Below, one piece after another: positions 48,180 to 58,656 of a stretch of 64,000 nucleotides of DNA (the stretch's first letter is position 1; every line of letters starts with the position of its first letter). The notes beneath the pieces were generated by a model. It made no database searches, was not told where the DNA came from, and saw only the letters and a program-made list of their open reading frames with translations. Both the position numbers and the translations under genes were made by a program. The DNA comes from Desulfatitalea alkaliphila (GTDB lineage Bacteria; Desulfobacterota; Desulfobacteria; Desulfobacterales; Desulfosarcinaceae), in NCBI RefSeq assembly GCF_022968795.1, contig NZ_JALJRB010000001.1, positions 1 to 64,000 of the forward strand. The letters are read 5' to 3'.

Positions 48180-49378
48180 CCCTCAGGGGCGTCTCCATCC
48201 ATCGCTATCAGATGATCGATCCCCGCCCTGAAGGTCTCCGGCGGCGGCAAGAGGCTGAGCACCACGACGCCCTCCCGGTTGAAGTCGTAAAACAGGCCCG
48301 GATGCACCAGTGTGTTGTGCCGCTCCAGCAACCGCAGCACCCGCGCCTCGTCGCCGAGGGCGTCATCGATTTCCAACACGGCGTACCAGCCGCCTTCACA
48401 AGGCAACAGGCGACAGTGGGACACCGCTCCGACCATCTGTTGCAGCAGGCGCCGATTGGCCGCCAGACGGCTGTGCACCTGCGCCTGGATGATCCGTCGC
48501 AGCGCCAGCAGGGAGGGTGCGGCGTGCTGCACCGGCGTTCCGGGTGAAAGATAGAAATCGAGCAGGGTCTCCAGGCGTGATCCGCTGGATCGGACCAGGT
48601 CCGTGTGACCGCCCACGGCGATCCAGCCCAGCTTGACCTGGGGCAACGCCAGCATCTTGGAAAAACCGTTCAAAACGAAGGTCAAGGCGCCAGCATCGGC
48701 CAAGGCACTGCGGGTTTGGGCGGCGGGGGTTGCGGGCGCGGGATAATCGGCGAACACCTCGTCCACGATCAAAGCCAACCCATGGCGCCGGGCAATGCGG
48801 TCCAGGGCGGCCAGGGCGGCCGGACCGGCATAGGCCCCGGTAGGGTTGTTGGGGCTGATCACCACCACCGCCCGGGTGCGGGGCGTAATCAAAGCCTCGA
48901 GCACCTCCAGGTCGATGGACCACCCCTGATGCGGATCCCAGCGGCACGGGTAGGCCACGGCGGACACGCCTTCGAAGCGTGCCAGGTAGCCGAGCAGGGG
49001 ATAACCCGGCACGGGAATCAGCACTTCATCCGCGGGATCGGCCAGCAATTTGAACAGCATGGCGTAGGCCTCGCTGGTGCTGGCGGTCAAGTAGAGCGCA
49101 TCGGCGGAAACACAGATGCCTTGCGCGGCGTAATAGGCCGCGATGGCTTGCCGCGCCGTCGCCAAGCCCCGCGGATCGGGGCGGTAGGTCATGGCGGCCG
49201 GCGATGCCAAGGCGGCCAGGATCGCCGCCGTCGGGTAGTCCAACCCCACTCGGGTTGGGTTGGACCGGGTCAGGTCGTTCAAGGCGATGCCCTCCGCCTG
49301 TTTGCGCGCCACCAGGCGGGCCAGCGCGTTGGCGGGGGCATTCCATTCGAACCGCTTGGAAAAATGCGCGTCCCTCAT
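48173..49378 (-). CDS. PLP-dependent aminotransferase, class I/II
   Basis: 401 residues with fold type I features: ISPNNPTGAY, VDEVFADY and the PLP lysine in NGFSKMLALPQ. The family includes aspartate, aromatic and histidinol-phosphate transaminases. Position as third gene after DAHP synthase and DHQ synthase suggests a role in aromatic amino acid synthesis, for example transamination of prephenate or a 2-oxo acid, but this is inference. Overlaps aroB by four bases (ATGA), so it is translationally coupled. Confidence 0.87.
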   Translation of the reverse strand: MRDAHFSKRFEWNAPANALARLVARKQAEGIALNDLTRSNPTRVGLDYPTAAILAALASPAAMTYRPDPRGLATARQAIAAYYAAQGICVSADALYLTASTSEAYAMLFKLLADPADEVLIPVPGYPLLGYLARFEGVSAVAYPCRWDPHQGWSIDLEVLEALITPRTRAVVVISPNNPTGAYAGPAALAALDRIARRHGLALIVDEVFADYPAPATPAAQTRSALADAGALTFVLNGFSKMLALPQVKLGWIAVGGHTDLVRSSGSRLETLLDFYLSPGTPVQHAAPSLLALRRIIQAQVHSRLAANRRLLQQMVGAVSHCRLLPCEGGWYAVLEIDDALGDEARVLRLLERHNTLVHPGLFYDFNREGVVVLSLLPPPETFRAGIDHLIAMDGDAPEGY

Positions 49379-50403
49379 TGGGTGTCCAGCAGCCAGCGCT
49401 CCAGTTCGTCGATGGCGATGGGCGCCACCAGGGCTTTGCCCAGCCCTTGCAGCAGAACGAAATGGATTTGATCCCTTTCGCGCTTTTTGTCTTTCTTGAG
49501 GGCTTCGAACACGGACCGGCGGTCGAATGCGAGGGTGGTGGGCAGGTCGAGCCGCGCCAGCAAGGCGATGATCCGCTCCAGTTCGTCGCCGGACAGCAAC
49601 CCTTTATGGTGGGAGAGACGGGCGGCCAGCACCATGCCGACGCTGACGGCCTGACCGTGGCTGATGCCCAACCGTTTTTCCAAGGCATGGCCCAGGGTGT
49701 GGCCGAAGTTGAGTTTGCGCCGCTCGCCGGACTCCCGCTCGTCTCGATTGACCACCTCGGCCTTGATCTCCACCGAACGGCGCACCAGTTCCAACAGCAC
49801 CTCTTCGTTCAGGGACTGGATGGCCTCGCAATGGTTTTCGATGAAGGTGAAGTAGTCTCGGTCGGCGATGCAGGCGTGCTTGACGATTTCAGCCAGGCCG
49901 CCGGCGATTTGGCCGGGCGGCAAGGTGTGCAGCAGGCCGATGTCGGCGATCACGAAGCGGGGCTGGTTGAACACCCCCACCATGTTTTTATACCCCTTGA
50001 AATTGATGCCGTTCTTGCCGCCCACGGTGGCATCCACCTGGGCCAACAGGGTGGTGGCCACAAAGGCGAAGGGCACGCCGCGCATGTAGGTGGAGGCGGC
50101 GAAACCGGTCACGTCCCCCACGATGCCGCCGCCGATGCCCACGATGAAACTGGCGCGGTCCGCTTCCAGGGCGATCAATCGGTCATAGATGGCGGCCAGG
50201 GTGTCCAGGGTTTTGTGACTTTCACCGCAGCCGATGGTGATGGTGGGAAGATCGGGGAACTGCGATTGGTAAAGACGCCCCACGGTTTCGTCCGTTATGA
50301 GGATGGTATGGCCCGCGGGCAGGTAGCGCTCCAGACGCACCAGCCGTTCGCCCACCAGGATGCGGGAGCGGCCGCTGCGGCCGTCGACGGTTATTTCGTG
50401 CAT
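49375..50403 (-). CDS. aroB: 3-dehydroquinate synthase
   Basis: NAD- and zinc-dependent cyclase that makes 3-dehydroquinate from DAHP; 342 residues. Landmarks: VGIGGGIVGDVTGFAAS, TTLLAQVDATVGGKNGIN, the zinc ligand regions GGLAEIVKHACI and NFGHTLGHALEK, and HGQAVSVGMVLAA. It starts 37 bases after the DAHP synthase stop codon and overlaps the aminotransferase by four bases. Confidence 0.95.
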   Translation of the reverse strand: MHEITVDGRSGRSRILVGERLVRLERYLPAGHTILITDETVGRLYQSQFPDLPTITIGCGESHKTLDTLAAIYDRLIALEADRASFIVGIGGGIVGDVTGFAASTYMRGVPFAFVATTLLAQVDATVGGKNGINFKGYKNMVGVFNQPRFVIADIGLLHTLPPGQIAGGLAEIVKHACIADRDYFTFIENHCEAIQSLNEEVLLELVRRSVEIKAEVVNRDERESGERRKLNFGHTLGHALEKRLGISHGQAVSVGMVLAARLSHHKGLLSGDELERIIALLARLDLPTTLAFDRRSVFEALKKDKKRERDQIHFVLLQGLGKALVAPIAIDELERWLLDTQ

Positions 50404-50440
50404 GATGGTGATCTTCCTCTCTTTGGTGCCGTGACTGAAA

Positions 50441-51448
50441 TCATTCCTGCAGCATGGCGTGCATCCGGCGGGCGTGGCCGCACAGGGTGATGAACTGTTC
50501 CGGATAGAGCGATTGGGCGCCGTCGCTCAACGCCTGGTCCGGCTGGTGATGCACCTCAACCATCAAACCGTGAGCACCGGCGGCCACCGCGGCCCGGCTC
50601 AAGGGGAGCACCTGGTCCCGCACGCCGGCGGCATGGCTGGGATCCACGATGATGGGCAGATGGCTCTCCTTGAGAATCACCGGCACCACCGACAAATCCA
50701 GGGTGTTGCGGCTGTGGCGCACGAAGGTACGTACCCCCCTCTCACACAAGATCACGTTGGAATTGCCGCCGGCCAGAATGTACTCGGCGGCCATCAACCA
50801 CTCCTCCAGGGTGGCCGACATGCCCCGCTTGAGCATCACGGGCCGCCGGCTCTGACCGGCCCGCTTGAGCAAACTGAAATTCTGCATGTTGCGGGTGCCG
50901 ATCTGCACGATATCGGCATACTCCTCCACCTGATCGAAGGTTTCGCCGTCCATGACCTCGGTCACCACCGGCATATCGAACCGCTCCCGGATCTTGGCCA
51001 TGATCTTGAGTCCCTCCAGGCCCAGCCCCTGGAAGGTATAGGGTGAAGTGCGCGGTTTGAAAGCACCGCCGCGGAAGATCTGGCCGCCGGCCGCTTTGAC
51101 CTGTTCGGCGATGGCCATGGCCGGGGCCTCGCCTTCGATGGCGCAGGGCCCGCCCATGATGGTCAAGTGGCCCTGGCCGATGGTCACCTTGCCCACCCGG
51201 ATCAAGGTGTCGGCCGGCTGGATCTCCCGACTGACCAGTTTGTAGGGCCGCGTTACGGGAATGGCGTCCTTGACCCCCGGCAAACCGGCGAACAGCGCAG
51301 GGTCCACCGGACCGGCATTGTTGAGAATACCGATGGAGACCCGGTCGCCACCGGGAATGGGGCGCGCGGTGAACCCCCGGACCTCGATGGTGCGCACCAC
51401 CTGGTCGATCTGTGCCGCCGTGGCGTTCTTGTCCATAACGATGAGCAT
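50441..51448 (-). CDS. aroF: DAHP synthase (3-deoxy-7-phosphoheptulonate synthase), AroF/type I beta
   Basis: First enzyme of the shikimate pathway: condenses PEP and erythrose 4-phosphate. 335 residues with an N-terminal ferredoxin-like regulatory domain (1-70, MLIVMDKNATAAQIDQVVR) as in Thermotoga-type enzymes, then the barrel with GGPCAIEGE, GGAFKPRTSPY, EVMDGE, QIGTRNMQNF, LKRGMSATLEEWL and VDPSHAAG (metal and substrate sites). The start has AAGGAGGAAGTGCC. Upstream lie a Trp-rich leader peptide and a terminator, so expression should respond to charged tRNA-Trp. Confidence 0.95.
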   Translation of the reverse strand: MLIVMDKNATAAQIDQVVRTIEVRGFTARPIPGGDRVSIGILNNAGPVDPALFAGLPGVKDAIPVTRPYKLVSREIQPADTLIRVGKVTIGQGHLTIMGGPCAIEGEAPAMAIAEQVKAAGGQIFRGGAFKPRTSPYTFQGLGLEGLKIMAKIRERFDMPVVTEVMDGETFDQVEEYADIVQIGTRNMQNFSLLKRAGQSRRPVMLKRGMSATLEEWLMAAEYILAGGNSNVILCERGVRTFVRHSRNTLDLSVVPVILKESHLPIIVDPSHAAGVRDQVLPLSRAAVAAGAHGLMVEVHHQPDQALSDGAQSLYPEQFITLCGHARRMHAMLQE

Positions 51449-51493
51449 GGCACTTCCTCCTTAAGGTCGTTGACCGAACACCCGCTGCCCGCC

Positions 51494-51533
51494 AAAAGAA
51501 AAGGACCGTGGGAAGCGAATGCCCACGGTCCTT
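51494..51533 (-). terminator. Attenuator terminator in the aroF leader
   Basis: Perfect 12-bp stem AAGGACCGTGGG/CCCACGGTCCTT, nine-base loop, then TTCTTTT in the transcript. It lies 46 bases before the aroF start and 30 bases after the Trp leader peptide stop codon. The competing antiterminator pairing could not be assigned with confidence by eye. Confidence 0.8.
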
Positions 51534-51562
51534 AGTATGTGAATCGTCAATTGCGGCGATCG

Positions 51563-51646
51563 TCAACCGGCAGGCATCCATGGCCGTTGGCAGGCACACC
51601 ACCACCAGTTGGAAAAACAACGCGCTGCAACTTTTTGAAAACCCAT
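51563..51646 (-). CDS. Trp-rich leader peptide of the aroF operon
   Basis: 27-codon frame beginning MGFQKVAARC and continuing FSNWWWCACQRPW; four Trp codons, three of them consecutive (codons 14-16), plus two Phe and three Cys. GAGGTGG precedes the ATG at short spacing. Together with the intrinsic terminator 30 bases further on, it has the classical trpL plan: ribosome stalling at the Trp run would prevent terminator formation. The peptide itself should have no function. Confidence 0.8.
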   Translation of the reverse strand: MGFQKVAARCFSNWWWCACQRPWMPAG

Positions 51647-51668
51647 TGTCCACCTCGAATAATAGGCG

Positions 51669-51697
51669 ATATGAGCACCCTGAAGCGCGTTTGTCAA
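51669..51697 (-). promoter_or_regulatory. Sigma-70-type promoter of the aroF operon
   Basis: Minus strand TTGACA (51692-51697), 17 bases, TCATAT (51669-51674). Perfect -35, weak -10. Transcription would begin about 16 bases before the leader peptide. Confidence 0.5.
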
Positions 51698-51817
51698 TAG
51701 CCAAGGGAAAAACTGTTTTGGTTTGCCGGCAGCGCCATGGTAGCTTGCACACATCGGGACGACAAAAAAACCATCGCTCCATTCATCCTCACCCATGCAA
51801 CGGTGCGCGGAGGTACC

Positions 51818-52672
51818 ATGACCACCGACAAGGCGGCGCCCGGCAAAGGCGGCAAAAGATGGCGCACGCTGTTGGCAGGCCTTTTGTTGGCCGTTTTGTT
51901 GGGCAGTTATCCGTGGGTCATCAACCGCTGCGCCTTCTACCCGGAACGGGACAACCCGTGGACGGGACAACGCCTGCCGGCAGGGGTGCAGGAAGTTTAT
52001 CTGACCACGGCCGACGGGCAGCGGCTCCACTGCTACTGGCTACCGCAGCCGGCGGCGGAGCGGGTGGTGATCTATTTCCACGGCAATGCGGGCCATATCG
52101 GCCACCGGCTGCCGGAGTTGCAGCACCTGACCACCATGGGGTGCAATGTGCTGGGGGTGAGCTACCGCGGCTACGGTCTCAGTTCGGGGCGGCCCACCGA
52201 GGCCGGTATTTATGCCGACGGACAAGCTGCGCTGGCACACGTCACCGAACAGCTGCACTTTCCCTTGGACCGGGTGTTCGTGCTAGGCCGGTCCATCGGC
52301 AGCACCGTGGCTGTGGCGCTCGGTCAAAGCCACGCCTTGGGCGGTGTGATTTTGGTCACGCCTTTGACCAGCGGCAAGGAAATGGCCCGAATCCATGGCT
52401 TCGGCCTGTTGAGCGCCTTTGCCGGCAGCCGCTTCGACAACACATCAAAAATCGGCCGGCTGCAAGCCCCCTTGCTGGTGCTGCACGGCACCGAGGACAC
52501 CATCACCCCCTATTTCATGGGCCGGCGGATCTATGAACAGGCGCCCTCGCCCAAGCGGTTCGTGACCCTCGAGGGGGGCGGCCACAACGATATCGGCAGA
52601 CCGGACGACGACGCTTATTGGACGCCCATCGCCGACTTCATGGATTGGGCGCAGGGCCGCAAAACGCATTGA
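51818..52672 (+). CDS. Membrane-anchored alpha/beta hydrolase
   Basis: 284 residues. N-terminal membrane anchor (about 15-33, WRTLLAGLLLAVLLGSYPWV) then an alpha/beta-hydrolase: oxyanion region YFHGNAGHIGHRL, nucleophile elbow GRSIGS (Ser), catalytic Asp in LHGTEDTITP and His in EGGGHNDI. It resembles the ABHD13/BEM46 group; the substrate is unknown. The start at 51818 follows CGGAGGTACC. Its 3' end overlaps the convergent HExxH gene by 35 bases. Confidence 0.88.
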   Translation: MTTDKAAPGKGGKRWRTLLAGLLLAVLLGSYPWVINRCAFYPERDNPWTGQRLPAGVQEVYLTTADGQRLHCYWLPQPAAERVVIYFHGNAGHIGHRLPELQHLTTMGCNVLGVSYRGYGLSSGRPTEAGIYADGQAALAHVTEQLHFPLDRVFVLGRSIGSTVAVALGQSHALGGVILVTPLTSGKEMARIHGFGLLSAFAGSRFDNTSKIGRLQAPLLVLHGTEDTITPYFMGRRIYEQAPSPKRFVTLEGGGHNDIGRPDDDAYWTPIADFMDWAQGRKTH

Positions 52673-53174
52673 GATAGGCCTGCTCGACCCGTTCCGCTTC
52701 CCGCTCCCGCCGCCAGTAGAGAATGGTCGCACTGCCGTCCCCGATATCGATGATGGACCCGCGCAACGTGTGCTGGATGTGGTGGGTGAATTCATGGGCC
52801 AGAATGGCCTGTCCGCGACAAGGATCCAGAAAACGGCCCACATAGACCGTTCCCGTGCGGGTATCGTACAGGCCCAGAATGTCGTCCATGTACCCTCTGA
52901 GGATCATCCGGGCCCTGTCCGGACCGTATTGGTTTTCCCAGCGCAAATACGCCCGACGGTTGCTGCGGACGAAGACAGTGGCCAATTCGTCCTTGGATAC
53001 CCGGTGCACCGGCGGCAACGCAACGGCGGCACCGATGCCCATTTGGCGCAGTGTCCAAGCCAGCACCGCCGCCTCCTCCGAAGGCGCTTCGGCAATCGCG
53101 GCCGGCAGCAAAAGGCTCCATGCCATCAGCACAACCAGGGCGAAGGGATAATGTTTTTTAAAAGTTTCGACCAT
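52638..53174 (-). CDS. Exported protein with HExxH metallopeptidase-like motif
   Basis: 178 residues. Signal peptide about 1-28 (FALVVLMAWSLLLPAAIAEA). The zinc-binding motif AHEFTHHIQH is followed by REREAERVEQAYLN, where a Glu could be the third ligand as in gluzincins. The protein is short for a full protease and could be inactive or bind metal only. The start at 53174 (MVETFKK) is preferred over GTG at 53183 because GAGGTG is correctly spaced only for the former. It is separated from the octaheme gene by 130 bases on the same strand. Confidence 0.75.
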   Translation of the reverse strand: MVETFKKHYPFALVVLMAWSLLLPAAIAEAPSEEAAVLAWTLRQMGIGAAVALPPVHRVSKDELATVFVRSNRRAYLRWENQYGPDRARMILRGYMDDILGLYDTRTGTVYVGRFLDPCRGQAILAHEFTHHIQHTLRGSIIDIGDGSATILYWRREREAERVEQAYLNAFCGPAPNP

Positions 53175-53304
53175 ACCAGACACCTCTTTGAGCTTCTATG
53201 TCTGGTATCGTCCGTGCGCCCCGATTCTTGAGCCGAAAACCGGATGGCCGAATCGGTCGCCTGCAACCGGCCCTGCAACCAGCGCCTGCTGCAGGCGCCT
53301 TGGT

Positions 53305-54816
53305 TCAGGGTGCGGGGGGTGTGCCGATCATTTGCCGGGTCTCTAGCCAATCCTGCATATCCAAAAGGGTACTGGTCAACTGGTAGCGGCCGATTTCAAA
53401 CACACCGTAATCACCACCGCCGGCCATGGCCGATGCGAATCGGGTGGCATTGGCATAAAACAGCCAGGTGTTCATCCAGCGGCGCTCGATATGCTCGTCG
53501 AACAGGCTGCCGCCGCGGTCCAACCCCCGGGCGTGCCCTTGCGCCCATGCCGTTTCCATCAGCCGGGTGGCGGTGCGCACCTGGTGGTTGGTTTCTGCGA
53601 TGGTGTTGTCCAGTCGCTCGAAGTGGGCGTCGACCCAGCCGGTGCCATGGCACGCCAGGCAGGTGGATTGCATGGTTTGACGGCGCTGTGCAATGGTTTC
53701 AGCGTCGATGAGATAATCCTTGGCCGGCGTGCCGTCCAGATCGGTGGGCAGGGGCAAGCCGGCGGCGTTGCGGATGATGGTGGTATCCGGGGATCGGGGT
53801 TTGGGATGGGCGTAGATCAGCCCGAACAGCCGCCATCCCAGGCGGTCGCTCATTTTGTGTGTGCGCCGGTTGATCACCATGCCCTCATCGTCCACCAGCA
53901 AGCTGATGTGGCAGGCGGCACAGGTGGGGGCTGTGAAATCCTTGCCCACGGTCCAGGGCACCGGGTCGAAGCGCCACTGGTCCGATTTGGCGGAGAAGAT
54001 ATTGCCGTGCTTGCTGGCGGCATAGATTTTATAGGCGGGCACGTCCGGCCCCGCATGGCACTCCATGCAGGTGTATGGCTTGCGGGCCATGGCGATGGAA
54101 AACTGGTGGCGGGTGTGACAACTGGTGCAGCTGCCGTGACTGCCGTCCAAATTGATCCGCCCCACCCCCTGGTTGGGCCAGCCCTCGATCACCGGAAATT
54201 CCATCTCGCCGTAATCGGTATCGCGCCATTGGGTGCCGCTGACGGCCAGTTTGGTGCCGTGGCAGTAGTAGCATCCCTCGGCCCGGGTGCGGGCATCGGG
54301 CGCATCGAAAACCATGTGTTTGCCCGCCTTGTGGTGGCTGCGTCCCAATATGGTGCGCTCCAGGTCGTTGTACACCGCGTTGTCCGCCAGGTTGGTGTGG
54401 GCCCGGGCCATGATGTTGTCGGCATACTCGGCGCGCTCCTGGGCATGGCAGGTGGCGCAGTCGTCCGGGCTGACCACCACGTGGATGTCGTAGCCGTTGT
54501 GCTCGAAGGTGTCGGCATGGGCGTCGCCGCGCAACATGTGACACTCGGCACACCCCACGCTTGTGTCGCGAAGCGGCTCGGGCACCTGCCGGCTGGAGAC
54601 CTTCAGTGCCGTACCCGTGACGGTCATGGCCTTGCCGGGGGTGGTCGCCGCGTGCCGACTGCGTGCCCAATCGGCCACGATGCCCGGATGGGTCACGGCG
54701 TGGCATTCGATGCACTCCTGGGTTGAGACACTGACGGGCGCTTGTTCCGCAGGCACCCCAGGGACGCACATAAAAAAGACCAAAAGAACGACCAGGAAGC
54801 GAAACGTTGTTTGCAT
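53305..54816 (-). CDS. Octaheme c-type cytochrome, hydroxylamine-oxidoreductase-like
   Basis: 503 residues, periplasmic, signal peptide about 1-23 (LVVLLVFFMCVPGVPAEQA). Eight CxxCH haem sites are visible in order: CIECH, CAECH, CATCH, CYYCH, CTSCH, CMECH, CAACH, CLACH. Length, number and spacing resemble HAO-like octaheme cytochromes, which in anaerobes often work as reductases of nitrite or other N/S oxides. No membrane anchor partner or NrfH-like gene is adjacent. The start at 54816 follows AGGAG. It is divergent from the PAS kinase gene (194 bases between). Confidence 0.85.
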   Translation of the reverse strand: MQTTFRFLVVLLVFFMCVPGVPAEQAPVSVSTQECIECHAVTHPGIVADWARSRHAATTPGKAMTVTGTALKVSSRQVPEPLRDTSVGCAECHMLRGDAHADTFEHNGYDIHVVVSPDDCATCHAQERAEYADNIMARAHTNLADNAVYNDLERTILGRSHHKAGKHMVFDAPDARTRAEGCYYCHGTKLAVSGTQWRDTDYGEMEFPVIEGWPNQGVGRINLDGSHGSCTSCHTRHQFSIAMARKPYTCMECHAGPDVPAYKIYAASKHGNIFSAKSDQWRFDPVPWTVGKDFTAPTCAACHISLLVDDEGMVINRRTHKMSDRLGWRLFGLIYAHPKPRSPDTTIIRNAAGLPLPTDLDGTPAKDYLIDAETIAQRRQTMQSTCLACHGTGWVDAHFERLDNTIAETNHQVRTATRLMETAWAQGHARGLDRGGSLFDEHIERRWMNTWLFYANATRFASAMAGGGDYGVFEIGRYQLTSTLLDMQDWLETRQMIGTPPAP

Positions 54817-55010
54817 GGCGATCTCCTCTGACACGGTGGGTAAACGGATGCTAATAAATTACCACAATCGCCAGGCGCAATCCACAACACACTGCCAAGC
54901 CCTTTCACATACATATTGACACCCGCACCGTTCTGTCGGCATTCTTAATGTTCGCGCAAAGCAATTCAACCTGAGCACATTGATCCAATCCATCGCAGAA
55001 AGGAAGCGGT

Positions 55011-57545
<2,535 letters not shown>

Positions 57546-57561
57546 GGGCATAGGGCGTCCC

Positions 57562-58656
57562 CTATCGTCCCAGATAGTAATCCAAAACCCGATCCAGATA
57601 GCTGTCCGCATGGGGCGGCGCAAGGCTTTGTGAGGCGAAATGGGCCAAGGTGCGGCTGTTGGCAAACCACTGCCGTTCCTTGAGGTAGGCGAAGAAAAAG
57701 GGCAGCGCGTCCAAGCGACGGCGATGGCGGCGGGTGACCATGGGGCGTGCCAGACGCAACAACCCCTGGTAGAGGGGCAACGGCACCTGGCGCAGCGGCG
57801 GCAAACGGCGTCCGTGGGCGGCGAAACGGCTGCGCACTCGCCGAATCAGGTGGGTCAATGGTACGGCACCCGCGGGTCCGGCGCAGGCATGGAGAATGGG
57901 CGGTGTCGGCGGAGCCGTGCACAGGGCCGTTTCCAGCACCGCCGCCACATAATCGCACGGTATGATGTCCAGCCGCATGTCGCCGACCTTTGGAATCCAG
58001 CCCATGGTCCGCGCACCGCTGAGAAATTCGCACAAATGGTAAAACACTTGAAAGGTGCCGGCATGGCCGCTGCGGGAATCGCCCACCACCATGCTCGGCC
58101 GGATGACGGTAATGGGCCGGCGGGCGTCGCCGGCGGCCCGCACCAGCTGCTCGGCCTCGGCCTTGGCGGCCTCGTAGGTGTTGCGGAAGACACGCGGCCG
58201 GGTCAGCCAGTTCTCCGGGACCTCTCCGGTCATGTGTCCGGCCACGCCCACGGTACTGACATAGGCCAGCGGCGCACGTCCCCCCATGGCATCCCTCAGG
58301 GACAAGATGCGGCGTGTCATGCCCAAGGTTTCGTCACGGGCGGCGGCCAGCGGCAGATTCATGCGCACATTGCCGGCGCAGTGCACCAGGTGGGTGCAGT
58401 GGCCGACGATGTGGGCATGATCCGCGGCGGACAGCCCGAGACGCGGCTGCTGCAGGTCCCCTGCCACGGCATGAATGCGATCCGGCGCCGCATTGATGCG
58501 GTACTGGGCCAGCAAATGGACCATGCGGGCTTGCGCCGCGGAGGGTGTCGCCGCCCTCAGCAGCAGGGTGATGCGGGCATCGCCGACGGCCATGCGTTGC
58601 AGAAAGGCGCTGCCGACGGCACCCGTGCCGCCGGTTAAAAAGTAATGGGCCGTCAC
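57562..58656 (-). CDS. Extended SDR, thioester-reductase-like
   Basis: 364 residues. NAD(P) motif TGGTGAVGSAF at the N-terminus; catalytic Ser in AYVSTVGVAG and YxxxK in YEAAKAEAE. The arrangement resembles the reductase domains that release acyl thioesters as aldehydes or alcohols (Lys2, CAR, NRPS terminal R domains) and male-sterility acyl reductases, but it is a free-standing protein. GTG start, overlapping the upstream ligase stop by four bases (GTGA), so the two are translationally coupled. Longer readings to 59166 lie in the ligase's other frame. Confidence 0.85.
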   Translation of the reverse strand: MTAHYFLTGGTGAVGSAFLQRMAVGDARITLLLRAATPSAAQARMVHLLAQYRINAAPDRIHAVAGDLQQPRLGLSAADHAHIVGHCTHLVHCAGNVRMNLPLAAARDETLGMTRRILSLRDAMGGRAPLAYVSTVGVAGHMTGEVPENWLTRPRVFRNTYEAAKAEAEQLVRAAGDARRPITVIRPSMVVGDSRSGHAGTFQVFYHLCEFLSGARTMGWIPKVGDMRLDIIPCDYVAAVLETALCTAPPTPPILHACAGPAGAVPLTHLIRRVRSRFAAHGRRLPPLRQVPLPLYQGLLRLARPMVTRRHRRRLDALPFFFAYLKERQWFANSRTLAHFASQSLAPPHADSYLDRVLDYYLGR

